Part shown: piece after piece, positions 44,690-54,116 of the stretch
How positions within the stretch are numbered: position 1 is the stretch's first letter
Layout: each line of letters begins with the position of its first letter
Assembly: GCF_024347475.1 (NCBI RefSeq)
Contig: NZ_AP025487.1
Location: forward strand, 1,984,001 to 2,048,000
Length of the DNA stretch: 64,000 bases
Direction: 5' to 3'
From: Vibrio fortis
Lineage (GTDB): Bacteria > Pseudomonadota > Gammaproteobacteria > Enterobacterales > Vibrionaceae
Program-made: the position numbers and the translations under genes
The notes under the pieces: generated by a model
The model's input: the letters and a program-made list of their open reading frames with translations, nothing else
Told to the model about the DNA's origin: nothing
Databases searched by the model: none

Positions 44690-47152
44690 TTAAGCGACTT
44701 CGATTGGACCACCGAATGAAGTAACTGGAGGTAGCTTACCAGTGAACTTCTCAAAGTCGACCAGACATGTGTTCGCAGAGGTTGCTTGAGCTAGCTCAGA
44801 AGAACCGATGTCTTGAGTTAGTGTATTTGGATCGCCGTAAGTATCTAGCGCGCCCACTTTCTCGTTCATTGGGCCATACCATGCACCTTCTTCGATACGT
44901 ACAACACCCGGTGCGTAGCTATCCATAAGAACAGCACCCGCCAGAAGTTGGCCACGATCGTTGAATACACGTACCACATCGCCATCTTTGATGCCTTTCT
45001 TCTTAGCATCTGTTGGGTTGATGTAGATTGGCTCACGACCTTGTACCGCGTAAGTTGCACGGAACTCTTCAGAATCACACATCTGAGAGTGCAGACGCTT
45101 ATCTGGGTGACAAGATTGTAGCCAGTACGGGTGTTTATCAGAGCCTGGACCACCGTGTGAACGTTCAGATTTCTCGAACCACATTGGGTGTTCTTGACAG
45201 TGCTCGTAGCCCATGTTGCCCACAGTACGACTTGTGATTTCGATGAAACCAGAAGGTGTACCTAGTGCATTGATCTCTGGATCTTCACGGAATGAAGCGT
45301 GACGAGTCCATGGCTTACCTTTACCGAAGTCTAAGAAACCTTTCTCCCAGAACTCAGCGAACTCAGGCATTTCGAAGCTGCCTTCGTTTGCTGCGCGACA
45401 TTCGTCGTACAGAGATTTAACCCACTGCATTTCATCCATGCCACGAGTGTAATCGTCGTAACGACCCCAACGCTTAGTTAGGCTAGACATGATCTCGAAG
45501 TCAGTCTTAGACTGGAACAGAGGATCCACTAGTTTGTGCATCGCGATCAAACCACGGCCAGAGTATGCGCCGTAACCATCAATATCGTTACGTTCCCACT
45601 GAGTACATGCAGGAAGCACGATATCAGAGTGACGACACGTCGCTGTCCAAGTAAAGTCTACAGCGACTACAGTCTGTAGGCTCTTGAATGCTTTACGCAT
45701 CTTGTTGCGATCTTGGTGGTGGTGCCACGGGTTGTTACCGCTGAATACCATCATCTTGATATCAGGCAGTGTTACCGTTGCGCCATTCGCTTTGATCTTC
45801 TTACCAGGCTCTAGCAGGCTATCTACCCAACGAGCAACTGGGATTACGCGGCTGTAACCGTTGTAATCTGTGTTCGTGTGCTTCGGCTTTTGACCTTGGT
45901 CGATGTTCAGCGGGAATGAACCCGGAGCTGAGAAACCAGTTGAAGATACACCGATACCTGAGTAGTGGTGACCGTAAGAGATACCACCGCCTGGTAGACC
46001 AATTTGACCAACCATCGCTGCAATAACTGCACACATCCAGTAAGGCTGTTCACCGTGTTCTTGACGTTGAATACTCCAACCAACAAGAATCTGTGTACGA
46101 CCGTTAACCAGCATCTTAGCAAAGTCACGGATTGAGTCCGCACTTGCGCCACAGATAGCAGAAGCCCACTCAGGAGTCTTCTCTACTTTGTCTTTCGTCT
46201 CACCTTGAACGTACTTGATGAAGTCTTCAAAACCTAGACAGTAAGTTTCGATGAACTTCTTGTCGTACAGACCTTCATTGTAAAGTACGTGAGCAACACC
46301 CAGCATGAACGCCACGTCAGTTTGTGGGTTGATGTAGAACTGCTCGTTTTCTAGGTAACGACCTGTTTTGTTCTTAACAGGGTCTACAGAGACAACGTTG
46401 ATCTCTTTCTTAGCAACTTTTTCTTTTAGCTGTTCTAAGTAAGCGAACGATTCGTGAGTTTCACACGTCCAACCTACTTGTAGGTTCTTAACTGGATCGT
46501 TACCCCAAAGAATGATGTTGTCACTGTTCTCAAGGATAAGCTCCCAAGAAGTACCTTGCGCGTATACTTCTGTAGAACCTAGAACGTAAGGCATGATTGT
46601 TTGACCAGCACCTGTAGAGTAGTCACCAATCTTCTTCACAGAAGAACCGTGAAGCGCCATTGCACGTTGCATGTGGTTAGTACAGCTATGGAACTGACCT
46701 GTTTGTCTCCAACCAGTTTGACCAGTGTGAAGCGCCCATGGGCCGTAATCTTTCTGTACGCGCTCTAGCTCGCGGTAAACAAGGTCTAGTGCCTCATCCC
46801 AAGTCACGCGAATAAAGCGGTTGTTACCACGTGTATCTGCGCTGTACTTGTGCTTCTTCAACCAATCTAGGCGAACCATAGGGTAACGCACACGTGATGG
46901 GCTGTAGATAATGCCTTTGATACCCTTCAACATCTCTGTTGGGTGTTTATCAATTTCTAGTGGCTTGATCTCTTGAACCTTACCAGCGTAAACACGCGCA
47001 CGGAATGCACCCCAGTGAGAACCTGAGACTTTCCACGTGCCGTCTGTTTCTGCTGCTGATGCAGAAGCCGACACTAATAGGCTTGGGCCCATAACTGATG
47101 CCGCACCTGTTGTCGCGACACCTTTCAGAAAACTTCTTCTTGTAATTGCCAT
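44690..47152 (-). CDS. torA: Trimethylamine-N-oxide reductase catalytic subunit
   Basis: An 820-residue periplasmic bis-MGD enzyme reducing TMAO to trimethylamine. The twin-arginine signal is TRRSFLK (residues 4-10), with cleavage expected after ASAAE around residue 34. The molybdenum-binding serine is in IGDYSTG (Ser179). [14 protein letters not shown] at the mature N-terminus is a TorA feature absent from the TorZ-type enzyme at 4186-6633. It lies 24 nt after torC in the order torE-torC-torA known from Vibrio and Shewanella. The dedicated chaperone gene torD is not in the window. Confidence 0.92.
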   Translation of the reverse strand: MAITRRSFLKGVATTGAASVMGPSLLVSASASAAETDGTWKVSGSHWGAFRARVYAGKVQEIKPLEIDKHPTEMLKGIKGIIYSPSRVRYPMVRLDWLKKHKYSADTRGNNRFIRVTWDEALDLVYRELERVQKDYGPWALHTGQTGWRQTGQFHSCTNHMQRAMALHGSSVKKIGDYSTGAGQTIMPYVLGSTEVYAQGTSWELILENSDNIILWGNDPVKNLQVGWTCETHESFAYLEQLKEKVAKKEINVVSVDPVKNKTGRYLENEQFYINPQTDVAFMLGVAHVLYNEGLYDKKFIETYCLGFEDFIKYVQGETKDKVEKTPEWASAICGASADSIRDFAKMLVNGRTQILVGWSIQRQEHGEQPYWMCAVIAAMVGQIGLPGGGISYGHHYSGIGVSSTGFSAPGSFPLNIDQGQKPKHTNTDYNGYSRVIPVARWVDSLLEPGKKIKANGATVTLPDIKMMVFSGNNPWHHHQDRNKMRKAFKSLQTVVAVDFTWTATCRHSDIVLPACTQWERNDIDGYGAYSGRGLIAMHKLVDPLFQSKTDFEIMSSLTKRWGRYDDYTRGMDEMQWVKSLYDECRAANEGSFEMPEFAEFWEKGFLDFGKGKPWTRHASFREDPEINALGTPSGFIEITSRTVGNMGYEHCQEHPMWFEKSERSHGGPGSDKHPYWLQSCHPDKRLHSQMCDSEEFRATYAVQGREPIYINPTDAKKKGIKDGDVVRVFNDRGQLLAGAVLMDSYAPGVVRIEEGAWYGPMNEKVGALDTYGDPNTLTQDIGSSELAQATSANTCLVDFEKFTGKLPPVTSFGGPIEVA

Positions 47153-47176
47153 TGTGTTACTCCAATTGACGTCTTA

Positions 47177-48358
47177 TTAGTGATGGCCTTCAGAAAAATC
47201 TGATGAGTGCTTCTGTAGATACTTAAGAACAAGTGCTTCTGTATCAGTGTCGAAGTTAACGAATGCGATCATACCATCTAGCATGCCTACCCAACCGTTC
47301 GCACTAAAGTGTGCTTCATCTGGCTGTGAGTGACACGTTGAACAGTTAGACTGGTAAGCCTGACCTGCTGCATCCCAGATTGGATCGAAGTTATCAACCA
47401 TAGACTCTTTCTTCATCCATAGTGCTAGGTTAACTTCTTCCCATGGAAGACCTGTTAGCTCATCTTCTTTCTTCTCACCAACAGTGATAACGTCGCTTTG
47501 AGACACTTCTTTGGTCAAGATTGCAGTAGAGATGTTCATACCGAAATCTTCTTGGATTACACGACCGAAGCCTTTCGCTTTACGCCAGCCATCGATCTGA
47601 ACCTTGATCATGTCGCCTTTTTCGTCGATCACTGCAACTTTACTTGCTGGGCTTAATAGACCCGCTTCAACTGTTGCTGTTTCGTCTGTGTACATTGGTA
47701 GATGACGAATTGAGATTACGTCAGAACCGTTCGCGTAAGAAGTGCTGCCTGCAACTTGCTCAAGCTCACCAACGATACCACTTGCCGATTCCATATCTAA
47801 TGGAAGGTTGTGTGCAATACCTTTGTGACAGTCAACACAGCTTTGGTCACGTTCCGCTGCATTCTTCATTTGAATACGCGCAGTAGGACGCATGTTGTCG
47901 AAGTCCATTGAGTCGTAGTTGTGACAGTTTTTACACTCTAGAGATTTGTTTGCAGAGAAACGATCCCATTCGTGTTTTGCCAACTCGATACGACGTGCTT
48001 CGAATTTTTCAGGTGTATCTAGGTCACCGAAAACTTGTGCGAATACTTCTTTAGATGCTTGCATCTTACGAGCGATTTTAGCTGTCCATTCGTGAGGTAC
48101 GTGACAGTCAGGACAAGTTGCACGAACACCAGATGTGTTTTTCCAGTGAACCGTGTCTTGTAGTTCTACGTATACATTGTCACGCATGGTGTGACAGCTG
48201 ATACAGAATTCTTCAGTGTTGGTTGCTTCTAGTGCAGTGTTGAAACCACCCCAGAAGATAACACCCGCGATAAAACCACCCATGGTTAGTACACCAAGGC
48301 TGATGTGTACTGCAGGGCGTGTCATTGTGCGCCACAGTTTAACTAAAAATGACTTCAT
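47177..48358 (-). CDS. torC: Pentaheme c-type cytochrome TorC
   Basis: A 393-residue membrane-anchored cytochrome. The N-terminal anchor spans about residues 17-40 (ISLGVLTMGGFIAGVIFWGGF). Haem motifs in order: CISCH, CPDCH, CKNCH, CVDCH and CSTCH. The first four form the NapC-like quinol dehydrogenase and the fifth the TorC C-terminal domain, which contacts TorA. It is similar in length to E. coli TorC (390). It lies 50 bp after torE and 24 bp before torA. Confidence 0.93.
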   Translation of the reverse strand: MKSFLVKLWRTMTRPAVHISLGVLTMGGFIAGVIFWGGFNTALEATNTEEFCISCHTMRDNVYVELQDTVHWKNTSGVRATCPDCHVPHEWTAKIARKMQASKEVFAQVFGDLDTPEKFEARRIELAKHEWDRFSANKSLECKNCHNYDSMDFDNMRPTARIQMKNAAERDQSCVDCHKGIAHNLPLDMESASGIVGELEQVAGSTSYANGSDVISIRHLPMYTDETATVEAGLLSPASKVAVIDEKGDMIKVQIDGWRKAKGFGRVIQEDFGMNISTAILTKEVSQSDVITVGEKKEDELTGLPWEEVNLALWMKKESMVDNFDPIWDAAGQAYQSNCSTCHSQPDEAHFSANGWVGMLDGMIAFVNFDTDTEALVLKYLQKHSSDFSEGHH

Positions 48359-48408
48359 GATTAGCTCTCTTAAATATTTGTTCTAGAAAATGTTGTTACG
48401 TGAGGGCA

Positions 48409-48591
48409 TTACATGCCGCCGTGAGCACCTGGAGGTCCGAAAACGAACACTTGAAGCGCCCAAACTAAGAAGCCGTAGCCGCCTACAAAAGCAACACTCA
48501 ATACAGGAAAGAGAACCACTGCGATGAAGAGGAATGACTTCCACTCCAACGAGCGTTTTTCGCCAGTTTCAATTTTATTAACATCACTCAT
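48409..48591 (-). CDS. torE: TorE small membrane protein
   Basis: A 60-residue inner-membrane protein of the NapE/TorE family: a polar start (MSDVNKIETGEKRSLEWKSF), one long hydrophobic helix (LFIAVVLFPVLSVAFVGGYGFLVW in parts) and the conserved FGPPG end. It accompanies torCA in Vibrio and Shewanella. Its function is not established; a role in assembly or quinol access is assumed. It is the first gene of the operon, so the promoter lies in 48592-49028. Confidence 0.9.
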   Translation of the reverse strand: MSDVNKIETGEKRSLEWKSFLFIAVVLFPVLSVAFVGGYGFLVWALQVFVFGPPGAHGGM

Positions 48592-49028
48592 ACATTTTGC
48601 CTATTTTGTATTTAGTAATTTCGATAAGCCCATTCTAAGGGGCTAAAGTTCATCAGTATCTAACAACAAATTTTAGACCATACTCAAAGTAGGGTTCAAT
48701 CAAATCCCCGCTCTTAACCCTTGCTAATCAATACTTTTTTGAGCTCATCCAGAGTTGTTTTCAGTTAAAGAAACATATTAAAAAGTATTAACAAATGTGA
48801 AGAATTAAGTAGATTAACCAGTTGTTAAAATTACACAACAAACCAACAATTGCGTAACCAATTGTAACGTTTTACCTACTAAGTAGTAGCCAAATTAGAC
48901 GAAAACAGCGAGATTTATGTGCAAAATTTGTTAAATAATTGATGCAAAAACGCGCTGCGGACGCTTTGAGAGAAAATGAATTAGAAGGGAGTTTCAGATA
49001 GTATAAGAGGACTAAATAAGGAAGCTTT
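48592..49028. other. Divergent regulatory region torE / fetB-like gene
   Basis: 437 bp without a plausible gene. It must contain the torECA promoter and the promoter of the FetB-like gene. A 13-bp motif TAACCAGTTGTTA (48815-48827) recurs as TAACCAATTGTAA (48855-48867), exactly 40 bp on. A short palindrome CTACT-A-AGTAG lies at 48876-48886. I did not find E. coli-type TorR boxes or a good FNR site. Confidence 0.6.
48815..48867. promoter_or_regulatory. Paired 13-bp operator-like motifs upstream of torE
   Basis: TAACCAGTTGTTA and TAACCAATTGTAA share 11 of 13 bases and are nearly palindromic. They are spaced 40 bp start to start (about four helical turns). The binding protein is unknown; TorR or another regulator are guesses. 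Confidence 0.4.
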
Positions 49029-49823
49029 ATGCAAGACGTTATCGATATCTCATGGTGGCAGTTATTACTCTTTAGTTCGCTACTGATTCTTCCCATTGGC
49101 ATTAATCATCACTTCAAACTCGGTCTCGCTCGAGAAGCCAGTATCAGCATTGTTCGAATGGCGACCCAGCTATTCCTCGTGGGTTTGTATCTTGAGTATC
49201 TATTTGAGCTCGATAGCATCTGGATTAACCTTCTTTGGTTGAGCACTATGATCGTCATCGGAGCGAGTTCGATTGTTGAGAAAGCAAAGCTACCAAGAAA
49301 GCTACTCTTGTTACCCATTGCAACTGGATTGTCCGTTACGTGCATCCCTATCGTGCTTTTCATCTGCTTCTATATCATCAAACCGACCCCACTATTTGGC
49401 GCTCAATACTTGATCCCTATCGCTGGCATGTTACTCGGTAATAGCTTAAGCAGTAATATTGTGGCGTTGCAGAACTTGTTTGGTGCGTTTGAAACTCAGA
49501 AGTCGGAATATGAAGCTGCAATAGCATTGGGAGCCTCTCCAATGTACGCATCAGCTCCGTTTGTAAGAAATGCGATGCAGAGGGCTATGTCCCCAATAAT
49601 GGCCTCTATGGCGACCACAGGGCTCGTTACCCTTCCAGGTATGATGACGGGGCAAATTCTGGGAGGCGCCTCTCCTATGATTGCCATTAAGTATCAATTG
49701 ATGATCATGCTCGCGATCTTCATCATGATGAGTACCTCATTAGCCGTCGCTTTGAAACTTTCACTAAAAGCGACGCTAACCAAAGAAGGGCGAGTGAAAG
49801 CAAAGATCAAAAATAATACTTGA
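49029..49823 (+). CDS. FetB-like (UPF0014) ABC transporter permease without adjacent ATPase
   Basis: A 264-residue inner-membrane protein with about seven membrane segments. The conserved UPF0014 core is visible: YLIPIAGMLLGNSLSSNIVAL, YEAAIALGASPMYASAPFVRNAM and TTGLVTLPGMMTGQILGGASP. E. coli FetB acts with the ATPase FetA in iron export and oxidative-stress resistance. Here no ATPase gene is next to it: upstream is the long torE region and downstream about 280 bp of non-coding DNA and focA on the other strand. The ATPase may be elsewhere, or the role differs. Confidence 0.82.
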   Translation: MQDVIDISWWQLLLFSSLLILPIGINHHFKLGLAREASISIVRMATQLFLVGLYLEYLFELDSIWINLLWLSTMIVIGASSIVEKAKLPRKLLLLPIATGLSVTCIPIVLFICFYIIKPTPLFGAQYLIPIAGMLLGNSLSSNIVALQNLFGAFETQKSEYEAAIALGASPMYASAPFVRNAMQRAMSPIMASMATTGLVTLPGMMTGQILGGASPMIAIKYQLMIMLAIFIMMSTSLAVALKLSLKATLTKEGRVKAKIKNNT

Positions 49824-50054
49824 TCGCCATTTAGATCCTTATAAATAGGGTTACTCACGGAATTTAAGACAGGTTATCCACAGAAACTGTGGATAACCAA
49901 ATGCAACAAAGGTGACCCAGTCACATTCAACTTATCAACAACCCAAGTTAACCGCATCTCTCCCCTTTTCAACGATATATGGAAACGGGTTACCGAATAG
50001 TTGATTTTTTAATCAACTTTGAGTTTTCTCTATCTTGGTTATTTGTCCACAATT

Positions 50055-50082
50055 AAAAACGGCCCACCGAAGTGAGCCGTTA
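50055..50082 (-). terminator. Terminator of focA
   Basis: Interrupted stem AACGGC-CAC / GTG-GCCGTT; the minus strand continues with Ts. It lies 26 bp after the focA stop codon. Confidence 0.72.
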
Positions 50083-50107
50083 GAAACTGTGCTTAAGTTA
50101 GTCAGTA

Positions 50108-50950
50108 TCAATCACGCAGATAGATCAACCAATACCACATACCGACAAAGATACCACCACCGATGATATTACCTAGTGTCACAGGCAGTAGGTTATTGAC
50201 CAAAAAGTCCATCATATTTAAGTCTACATAATCTGCTGGATTGGCCCCTGTCATGGTCCAAAATTCCGCAGGTGCAAAAGTTTTAATACCGATCGCTAAT
50301 GGGACTTGGAACATGTTCGCAATACAGTGTTCAAAACCTGCTGAAACAAACATCGCGACAGGTAGAATCATTACGGCGATCTTATCAGTAAGAGTTCGGC
50401 CGCTAAATGTCATCCACACTGCAATACAGACCAGCACGTTACACATAATGCCAAGCGCTACGGCTTGAATAAAATCATGGTGAAGTTTGTGCTGAGAAAT
50501 GGCCATTGCATTCAAACCAACCTGGCCATGATCAAACATGTACTGCTTGGTTAAAAGCATACAAGCGACCAGCAGCAGTGCACCAATCAGGTTACCGATA
50601 TAAACGGTCGCCCAGTTTTTGATTAACGTTTTCCATGAAATCTTTCCACTTGCTCTCGCCACCAGCGTAAGCACTGAACTGGTAAATAGTTCACCACCGG
50701 TTACAACCACTAAGATAAGACCCAAACTAAAGGCAAGACCACCAATCAAACGAGTAATACCCCAAGGCAAGTCCCCTGCTCCTGTTGTCACTATGGTATA
50801 GAAAACAAAGGCGATACCAATATGAATGCCAGCAGAGATTGCCAATAAGAAAGATTTGATTGGATCTTTAGTTGCTTTGCCTACGCCGATATCTGCAGCG
50901 CGCTCAGCCATTTGAGGCGGTAATAATGAGTCAAATTGATTTAGGTTCAT
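50108..50950 (-). CDS. focA: Formate channel FocA (formate/nitrite transporter family)
   Basis: A 280-residue pentameric channel subunit moving formate across the inner membrane. The sequence closely follows E. coli FocA: KATKDPIKSFLLAISAGIHIGIAFVF, the omega-loop region TGGELFTSSVL, the gating histidine in SAGFEHCIANMF and the end TLGNIIGGGIFVGMWYWLIYLRD (in parts). Six membrane segments. pflB is not adjacent, unlike in E. coli. A CRP-like site lies about 97 bp upstream, consistent with the control of mixed-acid fermentation genes. Confidence 0.88.
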   Translation of the reverse strand: MNLNQFDSLLPPQMAERAADIGVGKATKDPIKSFLLAISAGIHIGIAFVFYTIVTTGAGDLPWGITRLIGGLAFSLGLILVVVTGGELFTSSVLTLVARASGKISWKTLIKNWATVYIGNLIGALLLVACMLLTKQYMFDHGQVGLNAMAISQHKLHHDFIQAVALGIMCNVLVCIAVWMTFSGRTLTDKIAVMILPVAMFVSAGFEHCIANMFQVPLAIGIKTFAPAEFWTMTGANPADYVDLNMMDFLVNNLLPVTLGNIIGGGIFVGMWYWLIYLRD

Positions 50951-51036
50951 GGTTGTTTACATTTTGAAACATGTCGTCGGGAGCGCGATAATCCTCTCTT
51001 TTATTCTGTATTTCAAGTGCTAATTTACACGCTAAT

Positions 51037-51058
51037 TATCGTGATCCAGATCTCATTC
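51037..51058 (-). promoter_or_regulatory. CRP-like site upstream of focA
   Basis: CGTGA-TCCAGA-TCTCA compares with the consensus TGTGA-N6-TCACA, matching 8 of 10 core positions with A/T flanks. It is centred about 97 bp before the focA start codon. Confidence 0.45.
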
Positions 51059-51256
51059 AAAAATTACATAGAATTTGGCGAAAAGCATACGACTTTAGGA
51101 TTAGCCAGAAGTCGTCCCTCATCTTGAGCAAAAACCTCAAAATTATATAAAGCCATTAAAATTCAATTAGTTAATAAAAACCACACAAGAACACTATGCG
51201 TTAACCTTCTATCTGCTGTCGTCCAAAAGAGAAATTTTGACGCAGATCAACAGAAA

Positions 51257-51283
51257 GTAAAAAAGCGCCCGAGGGCGCCTTTT
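51257..51283 (-). terminator. Terminator of the coiled-coil lipoprotein gene
   Basis: Stem GGCGCCC / GGGCGCT with a very short loop; six Ts follow on the minus strand. Confidence 0.72.
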
Positions 51284-51312
51284 GAATTAGAAATAACGGT
51301 AATTGTTGGTCG

Positions 51313-52626
51313 CTACGAGTTTTCAACTTCCGCGATAACGTCAACCTCTGGTTGCGCTGCCTCAGTTACTGGTTCAGACTCTGCTTCAACGGCAGGCTTA
51401 GCAGTAGACTCGGCTGATGCTCCATTTGCCTGCATCTTCAAACTTGATACCAAGTCTTCAAGACTCTTAATATGTGCATCACTTTTTGAAACCTGTTCAG
51501 TCAATAACTCACTTTGTTTATTGGTATCAATGAGCTGTTGAGCTTGTTGTTGATTTTCAGTTTCTAACTTAGCCAGTTTTGCCGTCAGAGACTCGATCTC
51601 TTGGGTAAGCTCTGAAGTAAGATCTGAACTCTTTAACTTTTTGATGCTAGCAACAATCTTTTCTGATTGAAGACGCAGTCCCACATCACGGTAATCTTGT
51701 TCATTAACCGCTTTAGAAATATTCAGCAGCTGATTTTCAGCATTTAATACCGCTTGTTCGAACTTGTCGTCTTTGATGCTTGCGAGCAGTTTTACTTCGT
51801 GAGCCACACTGCGTACATGGTTAAGCTCAAATTCTGCGGCAGCAATGGCATCTTGAATGATCGATTTCTCGCGTGGTGTCGCCTTAACTTTGCTTTCAGC
51901 CAGTTCAATTTGGGAGGTTGCTTTAGCAAAAGTTAATGGCACGACTTCGTGGAAGTCTTCATCTTCAAGCAGCTCTAACTTCTCTTTTAGAGGAACAATG
52001 TACTTCTTATGTGCCACTTTTACTTCAAGTACACGCGCATTGTTCAAAAACTCTACCTGCGCTTCTTGAGCATCTTCCAACTCATCCACTAATACATAGT
52101 TGAATAACTCGGTGTATTCAGAATACAGACGCTTGTAGTTTGACTTAAACATCGTATCTGCGCCCAATAGCTTCAAGTAATCCATTTGTGCAATAGAGTC
52201 TGCCAGCACTTGGTCCGCTTTATCTTTTAGCACCAGAATCGCTTCATAGTTTGATTGCACCGTTTCTATTTTCTCATCAAACGCCTGCGCATATGTTTGG
52301 CTTGAGAAGATAGAGTAACTGTCTGCGATCAATGTTTGGTCTTTTGCGATGTCTGCATAAATCTCTTGCGCATCTGCCCACGCACCTAACAACTCTTTGT
52401 AGTTTTCAGGTGCATACAGTGCGTATTGTGAGTGCTCTTCTAGCTTAGTTTCCCATTCTGTGTAGGTTGTTTGAATAGAATCAAACGAACGTACTTCAAC
52501 GGACGCTTGAACATCCTTATTCGTTGCTTGGCTCGTACCACTTTGATCCGCCGGCGTGCTTTGACACCCAGCAACACCCAGTAGCATACCCACCACTAAT
52601 GCTATCTTCTTGGCTCTCACTGACAT
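51313..52626 (-). CDS. Coiled-coil lipoprotein of unknown function
   Basis: A 437-residue predicted lipoprotein with signal MSVRAKKIALVVGMLLGVAGC (in parts; lipobox GVAGC). The mature part is mainly alpha-helical and acidic. About residues 330-395 form a strong coiled coil (LTSELTQEIESLTAKLAKLE, then QQAQQLIDTNKQSELLTEQV). The last 40 residues are low-complexity, rich in Ala, Glu, Pro and Val. I do not recognise a domain. A periplasmic role linking membrane and cell wall is possible from the architecture only. It is monocistronic. Confidence 0.75.
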   Translation of the reverse strand: MSVRAKKIALVVGMLLGVAGCQSTPADQSGTSQATNKDVQASVEVRSFDSIQTTYTEWETKLEEHSQYALYAPENYKELLGAWADAQEIYADIAKDQTLIADSYSIFSSQTYAQAFDEKIETVQSNYEAILVLKDKADQVLADSIAQMDYLKLLGADTMFKSNYKRLYSEYTELFNYVLVDELEDAQEAQVEFLNNARVLEVKVAHKKYIVPLKEKLELLEDEDFHEVVPLTFAKATSQIELAESKVKATPREKSIIQDAIAAAEFELNHVRSVAHEVKLLASIKDDKFEQAVLNAENQLLNISKAVNEQDYRDVGLRLQSEKIVASIKKLKSSDLTSELTQEIESLTAKLAKLETENQQQAQQLIDTNKQSELLTEQVSKSDAHIKSLEDLVSSLKMQANGASAESTAKPAVEAESEPVTEAAQPEVDVIAEVENS

Positions 52627-52880
52627 TTTCCTTTTTATAATTCACACCATCTCGGTGCCATTAGATTTTTGTCAGTCCAATATATTACAAGCGTCCGGAA
52701 ATGAACATCACCCATAGCTTAAATGAATATAATTCAGTCAATTTAGTTTGAGACACCAAGCTATTCGTTGATTAAACACCCAATTTGGTATCACTTATCA
52801 ATTCTCTCGATTTTCTATTGCCTGCATTATCATTGCGCACTATTGTGAAAACAGAAGACATTAAAATTTATAGGTCAATT

Positions 52881-53111
52881 ATGAAGTACACCACTGAACA
52901 CATTGCAGATTTAAACCTTCTTCTTCAGTTCGATGTAAGCAGCGCTGCGACGGGCATTAAAGTACATCAAGAAGCTTCTACGGAAATGAAAGAAGCAGTA
53001 CAACGTTTGTTCGACAAAGGCCTTTGTACTCAGCCAGACGGCGGTTACCTCACTGATGAGGGTATAGAAACTGCAGAGCGTGCAGATAAGCTATTACGCA
53101 TTTTAAAATAA
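52881..53111 (+). CDS. TIGR02647-family protein
   Basis: A 76-residue protein. The ATG at 52881 starts MKYTTEHIADLNLLLQFDVSS, the conserved start of the TIGR02647 family. The rest (QRLFDKGLCTQPDGGYLTDEGIETAERADKLLRIL in parts) fits to the end. The fold looks like a small winged helix (LTDEGIETAERA resembles a MarR-like wing), so nucleic-acid binding is possible, but function is unknown. The much longer upstream frame is rejected. A terminator follows. Confidence 0.85.
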   Translation: MKYTTEHIADLNLLLQFDVSSAATGIKVHQEASTEMKEAVQRLFDKGLCTQPDGGYLTDEGIETAERADKLLRILK

Positions 53112-53130
53112 GCTCGCATTCCAGATACAG

Positions 53131-53160
53131 ACTCCATTCGCTTCGGCAATGGAGTTTTTT
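53131..53160 (+). terminator. Terminator of the TIGR02647 gene
   Basis: Stem ACTCCATT / AATGGAGT followed by six Ts. Confidence 0.82.
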
Positions 53161-53273
53161 CATTTAAGGGCTTTTCATTTTTTTACAAAGGTTTGTTAGG
53201 CTTAAAGAAAAGGTTATGACTCTTAACTGAGGTCAAGTCACCAATGAACATTGGTAAAGGAAGTGAGGAAATT

Positions 53274-54116
53274 ATGGCATCTATACTCGTTCTAGGAGCT
53301 GGTTGGGTTGGTGCACCCTTGGCGGATCATTTAGGTCGCCATGGACACAGCGTTGTAGCAACAAAAACGAGCCCTCAAGGTGTGGAAGAGCTTGAACAGC
53401 AGCAAATGCATGGGGTGGAGTTCTGCTTTAGTGAAACTGAAGACACCGTTTCAAAGCTCTATTCCCTGCTGCTTGAGAATAACATCGAGATCGTGATTGG
53501 TAGTTTTCCGCCGGGGTTTAGAAAAGGCTCAGGGCATGCTTACGCCAAGCATTGGCAACAATTAGTCGCAGCGAGTCAAAAAGCCAATATCAAAAAGCTG
53601 ATCATGGTGAGCTCTACGACGGTTTATCCAGAGAAGCCCGGAACTATCGAAGAGAATGATGCATCGCTATCAATCGCATCTTCGTCTTCAACTTACCCCT
53701 TTTCTGACAACGCAAAGATAATGCTAACCGCAGAACAGTCTGTCATCGACTCAGGTATCGATTACACCATATTGCGCTTTAGTGGTTTGATTGGACCCAA
53801 TCGCCACCCATCTCGTTTTGCCAGCAAGCTAAAACAAGTGAGCTCTCAGGCTCCAGCTAATATGCTTCACTTAGATGATGCCATTCGCGGAGTCGATTTT
53901 GCAATCACGCAGCTGCACAACCAAGTTGTTAATGTCACAACACCGAATACCGTGAGTAAAGCTGAGTTCTATGCCGCGGCATTAAAGAGCGCTAATAGCA
54001 AAGAGCCTCTTCCTCCGGTTGTCGACACACCGGATAAAAGAGTCTCATCAGAAAAGATTCTTAGCCTAGGCTTCTCGTTCAAATACAACTCAACCTTGGA
54101 TGCCCTCGATGACTAA
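53274..54116 (+). CDS. NAD(P)-dependent epimerase/dehydratase-like SDR protein
   Basis: A 280-residue Rossmann-fold protein. The ATG at 53274 is chosen for its strong ribosome binding site (GAGGAAA, 6 nt upstream) and because the nucleotide-binding motif starts at once (SILVLGAGWVGAPLADHLGRHG, GxGxxG). Other features: IKKLIMVSSTTVYPE (catalytic Ser/Thr region), YTILRFSGLIGPNRHP and a family-typical final Asp-rich end. It belongs to the atypical SDRs near YeeZ. The classical YxxxK is not clear, so catalysis is uncertain. It overlaps the next gene by 8 bp. Confidence 0.8.
   Translation: MASILVLGAGWVGAPLADHLGRHGHSVVATKTSPQGVEELEQQQMHGVEFCFSETEDTVSKLYSLLLENNIEIVIGSFPPGFRKGSGHAYAKHWQQLVAASQKANIKKLIMVSSTTVYPEKPGTIEENDASLSIASSSSTYPFSDNAKIMLTAEQSVIDSGIDYTILRFSGLIGPNRHPSRFASKLKQVSSQAPANMLHLDDAIRGVDFAITQLHNQVVNVTTPNTVSKAEFYAAALKSANSKEPLPPVVDTPDKRVSSEKILSLGFSFKYNSTLDALDD

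Larger units (their letters stand above)
50951..51312. other. Intergenic region upstream of focA
   Basis: 362 bp with the focA promoter region, the CRP-like site at 51037-51058 and, at the right end, the terminator of the coiled-coil lipoprotein gene. No gene seen. Confidence 0.6.

Noticed and set aside
52785..52880. Long N-terminal extension of the TIGR02647 protein
   Set aside because: The conserved family begins exactly at the ATG at 52881; the upstream part is AT-rich leader.
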